Part shown: one piece after another, positions 24,282 through 34,710 of the stretch
How the letters are laid out: the number at the start of each line of letters is the position of its first letter
Position numbering within the stretch: position 1 is the first letter of the stretch
From: Populus alba
Taxonomy: Eukaryota; Streptophyta; Magnoliopsida; Malpighiales; Salicaceae
Reading direction: 5' to 3'
Assembly: GCF_005239225.2 (NCBI RefSeq)
Contig: NC_133298.1
Coordinates: forward strand, 3,596,001 to 3,660,000
DNA length: 64,000 bases
Notes under the pieces: generated by a model
The model's database searches: none
What the model saw: only the letters and a program-made list of their open reading frames with translations
What the model was told of the DNA's origin: nothing
Position numbers and translations under genes: made by a program

Positions 24282-25613
24282 TCAAGACTCTGTACAGTAC
24301 TGATGATACTGTAATTCTTGGCCAGTAAATGCCTTAATGTCAGGATTTTCTTGAAAAAGCAGCATAGTATCTTCTTCCAAGCTCACCCATGCCTCAATTC
24401 CATCGCCATCTTTAGTGTCTACAAGAAAAACCATCTCAACACCGGGAACATACAGTCCACTAACCCAACCAGGCTTTCCCCAGCCAAAATCTGCTTGGTA
24501 AACTGGCATCCGACACCAGCTATTGAACATATAGAGATCCATTTCGCTTCTGGTAAATGCTTTTATCGTCTCGATCCTGATCTTCTCCGCCATAACAAAT
24601 AACTCATCATCACTTGAAACTCTTGCACAATCTGATACCATATTCTTTATTCCGTTGTAAACTCTATCTACAAAATCATGAAGTTGCACCCTGGTCTCAT
24701 CATCTGCTGTAAAGTGTGAAAGTGCCACATTTATGAAGTTCCCACAAGAATTATCAGGTATAGGCATTGCTATCTTCCCTCTCATGTTAAACGTATGCGA
24801 CAAGAGGGAAGGCCTTAACCGACCATGTTTCGCTTGAGCCACCATTGTTAGTGTCTTCCATATAACTGCTGTCACGACCTCGACTCGTGTCGGCTGGTGT
24901 GACCCTTTGACACCGGCACTAACAACAGCCTTCAGTTTCGACAAGGCTGCACCAGTAAACACGAACCTCTTCATAACCACAATCTTTTGATGATTGCGGC
25001 CGATGAATCGATTAGGAGAAGATATTGTATCTCTTGATGGGAAGAAGGAAGGTAATTGGAAACTTGGGGCACGTATTACTTCACCAACCCCTAATTTACA
25101 TGCTGTAGCCCAAGTACGAACGAATGTAAATACCGTATATGCATCAGCCACCCTGTGTGTCACACACAAGCCAATGGCCACCCCACCGGATTCAAACATG
25201 TTGAATTGGATTAGTACTAGAGGGCTGTTGTCAGGTTGAACTGGATGTGGAGCCAAATGGTTCCGCAGCTCGGTCTCAAGTTCTCCTCCTTCGAGAAGTC
25301 GTGAGAGGCAACCGCTTACCTGAGCTTCTGCATATTCAACTCCCTTGTCATTACAATCAATTATGAGATTGTTATCAATGTACCTTCCAGCAAGTGGGTA
25401 GAAGATGGTCAATATCTCTGACAAAGAGTTCTGCAGTTGCTTGCTTCTTTCTTCGTTATTTTCATCGCCAGTGGATGGGTAGTAGAAAATGAAAGGTAAA
25501 TAATTATGCGGGGAGAGAAACTGATCAAGCCATGATATTTTCAAGTTTTGAAGATGGGGTGGAGTTGGAGATGATGGAGTAATCATCTTTCTAGATAGGA
25601 TTTGAACGTTCAT
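24282..25613 (-). CDS. BAHD acyltransferase (HXXXD type), clade III, vinorine-synthase-like
   Basis: A single uninterrupted frame of 443 aa, the normal BAHD size, on the minus strand. BAHD enzymes move an acyl group from acyl-CoA to an alcohol or amine of a specialised metabolite in the cytosol. The catalytic motif HRVAD is at 153-157 (His153, Asp157), followed by Ala rather than Gly, as in vinorine-synthase and salutaridinol-acetyltransferase relatives. The structural motif DFGWG is at 375-379. The N-terminus (IKPSSPTP-like ITPSSPTPPHLQNLKISWLD) and FYPLAGR (71-77) also fit. The substrate cannot be read from sequence. The gene converges on TPP. Lack of introns is common in this clade and the frame shows no sign of decay. 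Confidence 0.93.
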   Translation of the reverse strand: MNVQILSRKMITPSSPTPPHLQNLKISWLDQFLSPHNYLPFIFYYPSTGDENNEERSKQLQNSLSEILTIFYPLAGRYIDNNLIIDCNDKGVEYAEAQVSGCLSRLLEGGELETELRNHLAPHPVQPDNSPLVLIQFNMFESGGVAIGLCVTHRVADAYTVFTFVRTWATACKLGVGEVIRAPSFQLPSFFPSRDTISSPNRFIGRNHQKIVVMKRFVFTGAALSKLKAVVSAGVKGSHQPTRVEVVTAVIWKTLTMVAQAKHGRLRPSLLSHTFNMRGKIAMPIPDNSCGNFINVALSHFTADDETRVQLHDFVDRVYNGIKNMVSDCARVSSDDELFVMAEKIRIETIKAFTRSEMDLYMFNSWCRMPVYQADFGWGKPGWVSGLYVPGVEMVFLVDTKDGDGIEAWVSLEEDTMLLFQENPDIKAFTGQELQYHQYCTES

Positions 25614-26700
25614 ATTGGAATTCTTTTCAAGGTCTATATCAATAAGGAATGATAAAAAATATTAAAAAAAAGGATTAAAAATTGTGTTCTTGCACAAGCC
25701 ACAGCTTTTTTTTTTTTTGGAAGAAGGTAAATGCCCGTATATATATCAACAAGGATGATCAAGAACGCAATATATTCGTTACATGTTAGTATTAATTATT
25801 AGTATTCAATAACACAAGGTTTAATAAAGGAAGAGAAACATTTCTTGAAAAAACTAAGCAAATTAACGTATATGAGATAAGAATGAACGGAAGACAAAAT
25901 AAATTTAATTAAATTTAGTGAAAGTTTTTCTCTTGACTCAAGCAATTAAACTGATGAATGAGTTAAAACTCTAAAATATAATTTATATAATATGTTTTTT
26001 TTGGTAATATATCTCATCAAATGAAAATCAAACTTACAATCCTTTAATAATTAAAATTCTGATAACATCTTAATAATTATTATTTTAGTTTTAAAAATTA
26101 AAATTGTTGGATAATATTTTAAAATTAAATTTATATTATTCTCTATATAAAGAAAATCATTTATATGATAGGATTACAAACTTTAATGTTAGGATGGTGA
26201 TCGCTATTAGAAGAAAATAACATTAGTTAGAAAATAATTGGATAACAACATAAAATTCAAATTTTGACTAAAGAATAGTAATATCTTGAAGTATGGGCTG
26301 GATTTTCAACCTTAATTTCAAGGGTAACACAAGAGTCTTTTGATTCCAAACATCTTCTTCATTAAATTAATAATGAAAACAAGAGAGTAATTAATTATTT
26401 GAAGCAAACCAATATCGGCAAGAGGTGCAGATTGATTGCGAGAAACAGCCACTTACGGCATGGAACACGAGATTTCTATTTTAATGATGCAATGCTCAAA
26501 CTTTTCAAGTAAAATATTATTTGAAATGCTACCCTCAAGCTCAAGCTTATTCAAAATATAAAATGGTATTTGAATCGATGATGAGATCATGACAGATAAA
26601 AGATAGGAGTTTGTGTGGGCATTGAGGACGGGAATATATCTGCCAGGGATGGGATTGTTTTGGCCTTTATAGAGCTTGAATTCCATGATCAGCTAGCTAG
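25614..26700 (-). promoter_or_regulatory. Upstream region of the BAHD gene, possible leader exon
   Basis: Reading the minus strand, a TATA-like CTATAAAGG (about 26663-26671) precedes a C/T-containing stretch ending at a strong donor-like GTAAGT (26450 downwards). A possible acceptor GATATAG lies about 20 nt before the BAHD start. A 77-codon minus frame (26686-26453) ends inside this donor and has no recognised similarity. A leader intron of about 0.8 kb is possible but unproven. The rest is AT-rich. Confidence 0.25.
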
Positions 26701-27798
26701 ATCATGTGATCTCCTAACTGAAATTCATGGCTAGCCAGCTACCATTCTTCGAGCAAATGCTGCAAACAATTCAAGATCTAAGAATGCTGTGGCCAAAATC
26801 TGGATACATGCATGGTGTAGCTTCTTCTTCACATGGTGGTTTTGCTGAAAGGGCTACAAGAGACAATAAATCTGGACACGTCTAGTCATCTCGCATGTTC
26901 CCATGTTTACCAGACACACACTTTAACCTTTATGATTGCTGTCATGATGGCGAAGGGAGATGATGCATCCCCATGTTTCTTACTGTGTGTGTCTATGTGT
27001 GTTTTTGATCAATTAGTTTCTCGTATATTTACCATTATCATATTTAATATATACAAAATATATGTTTTTTTTTTTTTAACTTTACTTTGCAATAAAGAGT
27101 ATTTCTAAGCTAATTTCCGGTAAAGTATAATATAAATTAAATTATTAGCTTAAAATATAATATCGTTGTAGTATCTTAAATTATTATATTAGCTTGATAT
27201 TATTTTTAACATGATATCAGGATATTTAATGAATAATAACTATATATGTAATTAAAAATTTAAATATCACCATTCTTGTTCTAAGTAATTAAATCAATAA
27301 TATTAAACATGAAAAAAATTATGGTATAATACAAATTTTTTTTAAAAAATAGTATAATATAAATAATATCTTGAAAAAATAGTTTGAAAAAAATAGTGAA
27401 ATAATTATAAAAATAAACCATCACCTCTAATAGTTAGGCCAATTGTTTTTGTTGAAAATACCAAAATAGTCATTTCATTTTTCTAATCCGCTATGCAAAT
27501 AAATCTAAAACTACAATATTTATTGCTGCAGTAAATCTTCTAGTACCCTTTTAGTTTCGTTTAATATTTAATACATTTGAAGTTTGTTTTTTTTTTTTTA
27601 AAATGATTTATCTTGTGAAAATCAAGGTTGCAGTAGCTTTCTTCATTACTTTTTCTTAAGAGGAAAAAAAAGCCTATATTCATGCCCCGTGACTTTGTAG
27701 TTGTCAAAATCAATCACAGAAATTGGAGTTACTTCTATTTTCCATGCCATTATTTAACACTTTTCCCTTATCACATGGAGCACATGTATGTATATGTG

Positions 27799-28029
27799 TA
27801 GAACCTACTCAACAATTCTTATCAAGATACAAAAGTTCAAATATATCATTTTCCTATCAGATCAGAAATATCAAACTAAAAATTATTTTTTATTGACCCC
27901 TCTCTCTCTATATATATAATTAATTAAAATATAGACTGTTGTAGAACCTACTCAACAATTCTTATCAGGACACAAAAGTTCAAATATATTATTTTAGGAA
28001 TATAAAACAAAAAAATATTTTTTATTGAC

Positions 28030-28078
<49 letters not shown>
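27799..28078. repeat. Tandem duplication of a 142-bp unit ending in (TC)n(TA)n
   Basis: GTAGAACCTACTCAACAATT begins at 27799 and again at 27941. Each copy continues through CTTATCARGAYACAAAAGTTC, TTTTTATTGACC and a (CT)n(TA)n tract. The second copy has a much longer microsatellite (28031-28078). Confidence 0.8.
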
Positions 28079-28214
28079 GGTTGTAAAAGAAAGGAAGTGC
28101 ACATGCATAAAATTAAAAATCTGACCCACAAATTGTTTAATCTTTTGCTCCCATAAGACCAGTTTTGCTTTTTTTCTTACAATTTGCTGAAAAGGACATG
28201 CTTTGTTATCAAGG

Positions 28215-28405
28215 AATTATTTGAGTGTATCATATGATTATTTTTTAAAAATATATATTTTTAAAATAAATAATATTTTTTATATTTTAATTTTTTTTTG
28301 AGATCATTATATCAAAATGATTCAAAAACATAAAAATAATTTTAAACAAAAAAAATTAATTTTTTATAAAATATTATTTGGGTCATATTCCCAAATAGCT
28401 CCTAA
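28215..28405. repeat. AT-rich dispersed MITE-like family copy
   Basis: Bounded by GAGTGTATCATATGAT and ATATTCCCAAATAGCTCC; the interior has TTTTTTGAGATCATTATATC and ATAAAAATAATTTTAAAC, matching the family seen elsewhere in the window. Non-coding. Confidence 0.5.
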
Positions 28406-30213
28406 CATATTGTGGCCAGCTTTTGAAGCTATCTATTTATTTTTTTTGTCAAAATCAAGGTCTAATGGTCCCAAAAAATTAAATTAAATGAGACAAAACA
28501 GACCTAATCAAGTTAAGTTGTAATACAATATTAAATATCATCAAAAGAATTCTTGGTTAAGTCAAAATTAGCTAAACAATCATCTACCCCAACATGTATG
28601 TATGTTGGATCTGAATCTCCCAATCTCTTGAAAATCAAAGCATGATCGATGAGCATCAATCTTCATATGCTCCTTCTTTAAGAAATCCAGCTTTTAAGAC
28701 CATCTATTTAGCTAATAGAAACTTGGAAGGAATGTGATTATTCTAAACGACAATATATCATTCGCGGTAATTATGGCGAGACATATTTAAACAACTTGTC
28801 GGTTATTCAAAATCCAAGATTTGTGTTGGCCGGATTTCATATTGAATGGAGATTAATATTATTAAATTTGATCAACTTGTTGAGTTAATTTATTACCTGA
28901 TTAAAACTCTATTTGATTTTTTAATATTATTTTGAAGTGTTTTTTTTTAAATGAAATCTTTTTTTATCAACCAAATATTCAACTCACAAAAACTGGGTTT
29001 ACCAGCTCTTATTTTGATGTATTCAAACTTCCAAATGGCTAGTAATTGATACCTTACTAAATTAAAGTAAAATACAAATTAACACGTGCTAGAAAAACAT
29101 TCCCATATGTCCACATCCAATTTATGAATGCGTGGCCCATTAAAGTTGAAGTCTTCAAATCACCCAACTTAGTGTATATCATTTTTTTATTTAGTTTGGT
29201 TTTTATAAAAAATTAATTAAATTATTTTAAAAAAAAAAAATGAAATTGATTCAAACCATTCAATTTTAGTTTGATTATTTTAAAAAAAAAAAACAGTTCA
29301 AGCTGGTTTAATTTGGTTTTTCAACTTGATTTTGTTTTTTTCCAGTTTGGTTCTGTTTATTTTCAGTTTTTTTTCTGGTTTGGGTTTAATTATTTCAGTT
29401 TCGTGCTTATAAAATTAAAACCGAACCGAATCAATAAGTTTTTTCAAAGTTCTAATCATTTTTTTTTGGTTTGATTTTTTTGATTATTTTTTTTTCTTAG
29501 TATAATCGGTTTTCAGTTTTTTTCTTGCTCCTACAACCTACCACTCCTAATAACACATGACATAATCACGTTTCTTCAAAGTATTGCGGCAGATCAATGG
29601 CTTTTAACTTGCAGTACGCATTTCGGAACAAATTTTTGCCATATAAAACAGGAATTTCTACATGTATATAATTAGCCAGTTTAAAAATTCAATCTTGGTA
29701 TGCAGAAATTACTATTTTTACTGTGTGTTATTGTAAGGTAGCGTGAGAGGTGTTTCTGTGTCTTTATTCCTTGTAAAAAAAATCTCAATTCCTAAAGATA
29801 TGCTTTAGGAGTTTGACTAGAAGGTATGAACCTAAGATCACACCTACCTCCAATTATACACTTTCCTAATTCCTTGTAATTTACCATTCAAAGCTTGAAC
29901 TTCCGCTGTATATATATTTCATGTCATTGTTTTAATAAAAAAATATTTTATTTTCTATACCGGTTATATCTTGAGTATTGTAAAATAATATTTCGTACGC
30001 TATGCTCGAAAGCAACTATTTAGGTTCTAAACATTATTTGTTTCCCATTTGCACTCATAAACATGCTCCATTGTTTAGAACCATTTCCCTCTCTCCAATT
30101 AAGTTGGACAACTACAAATCCACGCCCATAAACAACCAGATCATGCTCGAGCCTCCACTACACTTCAACCCTTAGTCTGATCTACCTAGCAAATGGGTCT
30201 CTGACACAACACC

Positions 30214-30252
30214 GTCTCCCTCTCCCTCTCCCTCTCCCTCTCTCTCTCTATT

Positions 30253-30290
<38 letters not shown>
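30214..30290 (+). repeat. (CTCTCC)n and (CT)n tract in the invertase promoter/leader
   Basis: CCTCTC repeats run to about 30248, followed by TATTTAAG and then about 17 CT units to 30290. TATTTA (30290-30303 region) and the CT tract sit 55-145 bp before the invertase start, so they are probably core promoter or leader sequence. No ATG occurs between the tract and the start codon. Confidence 0.7.
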
Positions 30291-30292
<2 letters not shown>

Positions 30293-30357
30293 TTACTATT
30301 TAAGTCCATTTTTATCTCACTTCACTTTTGCATTTCTCGAAACTCCCACCAAAAGAA

Positions 30358-33300
30358 ATGGAGACTAACCCCTCCCATACCTCCTCTGACCTTGAACATG
30401 CACCGTACACTCTCTTGCCAGACAACCCTTCTCCGGCAAGAATCCGGCGACCCTTTAAGGTTTTTACTGCAACACTTGCCTCACTCGTTTTCTTGCTATC
30501 TTTAGTCGCATTAATCATTAACCAAAGCCAAGAGTCATTACCTGAGCAAAACCAAAACCGGTCATCTTCAACGCCAAGACCTACAGAGTCATTTTCCAAG
30601 GCAGAGCCAAGAGGAGTGGCTCAAGGGGTATCACCAAAGTCAAATCCATCATTTTTCAGCGATAAGGTCTCCTATAATTGGACAAATGCTATGTTTTCAT
30701 GGCAAAGAACTGCCTACCATTTTCAACCTGAGAAGAATTGGATGAATGGTAGGTGCAATATTAATTCTTCACTTCATTTTTCATTTCTAGCTATTAATGG
30801 TAGGTAACATTGTAGAACTTTTTTTTTTTTTCCTTATATTTCAATAAATCTTTATCATTGTTTTGTTGCTTTGTTTTAATGAAATCCTTATTGTCATTTC
30901 TTTGTTTCTTCCTCTCATTATTGCTGTCTTTGGTGGGGGAATCGCTTCGTTTCTGCTGCTTCAGATCCTGATGGTACGTCCTTTCCATGACTTGCACTAC
31001 ATCTTTTTTTACTTTTATTATTATAACCAAACTTTTATTATTACGTTTTTTATTGTGCTTAGTTTCATGGGTAGAATCGTATTTTTTTAATACAATTTAT
31101 TCATTAAAATAAAAAAGGGTTAGTAGATTTTTGTTTTTCTTATGTTAAAGGGTTTTTTGAGTTTTTTTTCCAGCTTAATTAATTAAATCTCTAAAAAAAT
31201 AATATTTCTTAATTTTGAATGCAAGATATTTAATTATTTTGTTATTCTTATATGGGATTAAAATTTAATTTTAATTGGCTTAAAAAAAGATTGATATCGA
31301 TTTGAGGTTAACATATCATTTTAAAACAAGTTTGATGTTACTCTTCTTTACAAATTATGAGAGATGATACAATATTTAATTTGATTTGTAGTTGATTAAA
31401 AGAATAGAATGCTAATGCAATGTTTGCTTATTTCTTTTATTTATTTTAAAGAATATTTGAGAGCGTGATAATTGTTTAAAAAATATTAAATTAATATTTT
31501 TTAGTGTTTTTAATAATTTTAATATGTTGATATTAAAAAATTTTAAAAATTATTTAAAAATATATTTTTTAAAAAAATCTTTTAAAAATATATATTTTTT
31601 AAATACTCTATATCACACGTTACTAAATACACACACGCAATCACGCGAGAGACTAGCTAACCCTCGAAAGCCTAGAAGTGTTTTGCATTTAAAAAGGAAT
31701 TGACCATCTTTATATTATTTATTTTATTGGCTCGAAATAATGCACATGTGGGGGTTGGCAACTTCTAGTCCATGCACCAACTTTGATCTGATGATATGAT
31801 CAGTGTATATATATATATATATATATATCTTGCAATAATTCGACTTTTTTATGTGGAAAATTTGTCCATATTGTGTGGAAAGGGAATGAAATAAGATTGG
31901 TCGGCTGATACTGTCCGAATAGTATAACAATAAACATTTGGCAACCATTAACTTGCTACCATGGCCATATATTTGGAGTTGAAAATAGTTGTGAAACTGC
32001 GCTCGAGGTTGTGGTTAAAAAAAAAAAAAAAAGTTTAGGTTTCCGAGTTGCTGCTGCTCGACCAATTAATTATTCTTTTTATCTAAGTAATATAGTTTTT
32101 TTAAGAAAAAAAGTTTTGAGACTAAATCACAAATTTGTCAAAAAAAAACTCGACGTGATAACGAATGGCTTTTAGAAGTTGCCGAGCCATTCAGGAAGGG
32201 GATACAGTTTTGGCCATATATTATGTTGGATGGGGTCGGTAGGTTCTCCGAGTGAGAACCTGCTCATGGATGATGATGATGATGTGTGTGCATGCGTTCA
32301 TCAACAATTTATTTTCAGCCAAGAACACGTTGAACTTTAATCCGATATTTATTGCATTTACTGTCATTTTTATATTTTTAAAATATTAATACATTTAATT
32401 TATTATTATTTTATATAATATTTTATTTAATTAAAAGTAAGTTATAAGGCACCATTAATATATTGGAGCAAGCATCACTATCACTTAGATGGGGTCTTAT
32501 TAAATTTCTGCACATGATTTCAACCCTTTTGTGAAGTGATGGGTGCTATCTCTTTTGACCGGTGGTTAGCTCAACTTGGTTCGGTTCAACAAGAAAAGCT
32601 AGTGTTTGCTAGCACGTGATTTTGTGACGGGGCTAACCATTGTCTGCCTGCAGGTCCATTGTTTCACGAGGGATGGTACCATCTATTCTACCAATACAAT
32701 CCTGATTCAGCTGTGTGGGGCAACATTACATGGGGCCATGCCGTATCAACGGACCTGATTCATTGGCTTTACCTCCCGTTCGCCATGGTCCCGGATCACT
32801 GGTACGATATAAATGGCGTGTGGACCGGGTCTGCCACGCTTCTTCCTGATGGTCGGATCATGATGCTTTATACTGGGTCTACTAACGAGTCAGTACAAGT
32901 CCAAAATCTCGCGTACCCTGCTAATCTATCCGATCCTCTCCTTATCGATTGGGTTAAGTATCCTAATAACCCGGTTATAACACCACCAAACGGAACCGAG
33001 ACTGACGAATTTAGGGACCCAACAACAGCATGGATGGGACCCGATGGGACATGGCGGATCACAATCGGGTCAAGACATAACAAAAGCATTGGCCTTTCGC
33101 TTGTGTACCAAACCTCCAATTTTACAACCTTCGAGTTATTGAAGGGGGTCTTGCATGCGGTCCCGGGTACGGGTATGTGGGAATGTGTGGATTTTTACCC
33201 GGTTGCAATAAACGGGTCAACTGGACTGGATACTTCGGCTAGTGGAGCGGGTATCAAACACGTGCTAAAGGCTAGTTTGGATGACACAAAAAGGGACCAC

Positions 33301-34710
33301 TATGCAATTGGGGTTTATGACCCTGTAACCGATAAATGGACCCCGGATAATCCGAAGGAGGACGTGGGCATTGGGTTACAGGTGGATTATGGAAGGTATT
33401 ATGCATCAAAAACGTTTTATGACCAAAACAAGCAAAGGAGGATCTTATGGGGCTGGATTAATGAAACTGATACTGAAACTGATGATCTTGCCAAGGGATG
33501 GGCCTCTGTTCAGGTACCCTTTATTTAATTTTATTTTGATATAATTGCGAGTTTTAATTGGTTTTATAATAGAATCTTGGAGACGGGCATGATTTATTTA
33601 GAGGGGAAAAAAATTCTAACAATGTTTGTTCTGCAGACTATTCCAAGGAATGTGTTGTATGATAACAAGACTGGAACTAATATACTTCAATGGCCGGTGG
33701 AAGAGGTTGAGAGCTTGAGGTTGAGGAGCACAGATTTTACAGAGATTGTGGTTGGACCTGGTTCGGTTGTGCCACTTGACATCGGACAGGCCACACAGGT
33801 TTGTTCACCCCTAGTCTAAAGCTTGGACATGGCTTCTCTTTTGTAACGTTGTATTAATGTCTTCTCAGCAACAATTCTTTTGACAATGTTGGCAGCTAGA
33901 CATATTCGCTGAGTTTGAAATAGAGATAATATCAGAGACAAAACATGAAAAATATGGTTGCAGTGGTGGTGCTGTGGACAGGAGTGCTCTGGGACCATTT
34001 GGTCTTCTAGTCCTAGCAGACCAAACACTTTCAGAGCTTACCCCTATATTTTTCCGGCCAGTTAATACAACTGAGGGCATTGTCGATACTTACTTCTGTG
34101 CTGATGAAACAAGGTTTGTGTCTCAAATCGATTTATTGAATTCACTTACTGAAAAGAGATTTCCTTAGATTAATCTGTGCACACTCAATATATGAACTTG
34201 TCTGGTGGGGTTTTCGGTGTCGCGCCGCCTCGGGAGGCAGGCTGGTGAATGATGATGGAAATTCAATGTTCTGACTAGAAGACTGTGCTGTAAACTGATA
34301 GATGTTGCTTGATGCAGGTCATCAAAAGCTTCAGACGTTTTCAAACATGTTTATGGAAGCACAGTTCCTGTGTTCACAGACGAAAAGTTTCAAATGAGGC
34401 TATTGGTAAGGGAGATAGATCTGCTTCATGATTCCCACACAACAAGTTAAAGAGGTTTATGAGAAAATACATCAAACTTAGAAGATGATTGATGAGATTT
34501 TTTATGCAGGTTGATCATTCAATTGTGGAGAGTTTTGCTCAAGGAGGAAGAAGAGTGATAACATCAAGAATTTATCCAACAAAAGCAATTTACGGGGATG
34601 CAAGGCTGTTCTTATTTAACAACGCAACTGGGGTGAACGTTAAGGCCACACTCAAGATTTGGGAATTGAATTCTGCATTTATCCATCCTTTCGTATTTGA
34701 CCATAATTAG
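30358..34710 (+). CDS. VIN: Vacuolar acid invertase (beta-fructofuranosidase, GH32)
   Basis: Seven exons: 30358-30748, 30965-30973 (9 nt), 32654-33513, 33637-33798, 33896-34113, 34318-34405 and 34510-34710. They total 1929 nt (642 aa). The enzyme hydrolyses sucrose to glucose and fructose in the vacuole. A cytosolic N-terminus with an acidic YTLLP segment (17-21) precedes a single hydrophobic anchor (about 35-55), as in vacuolar invertase precursors. GH32 motifs: the sucrose box reads NDPDG (130-134) with nucleophile Asp131, FRDP at 253-256, and WECVD at 309-313. The Val in WECVD marks the vacuolar rather than the cell-wall type. The gene ends with the usual GH32 C-terminal beta-sandwich ([14 protein letters not shown]). 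All introns are GT-AG; the 1.68-kb second intron holds AT-rich repeats. Confidence 0.95.
31430..31630. repeat. AT-rich dispersed family copy inside invertase intron 2
   Basis: Contains TTAGTGTTTTTAATAATTTT, AATATGTTGATATTAAAAAA and long A/T runs ending near CACACGTTACTAAATACAC, matching the recurrent family. It lies in the long intron between the 9-nt exon and exon 3. A (TA)n microsatellite follows at 31805-31828. Confidence 0.5.

Larger units (their letters stand above)
26701..30340. other. Intergenic region between BAHD and invertase genes
   Basis: No gene supported. It contains a tandem duplication (27799-28078), AT-rich repeat-family copies (27110-27300 type and 28215-28405), and a T-rich, low-complexity stretch at 29170-29540 with repeated GGTTT/AGTTTGG words. 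The final 300 bases are the invertase promoter. Confidence 0.4.

Noticed and set aside
26453..26686. Possible upstream coding exon of the BAHD gene
   Set aside because: Joining it by the GTAAGT donor to the acceptor before the BAHD start leads to an immediate stop, and the BAHD frame is already complete at its own ATG. Kept only as a possible leader.
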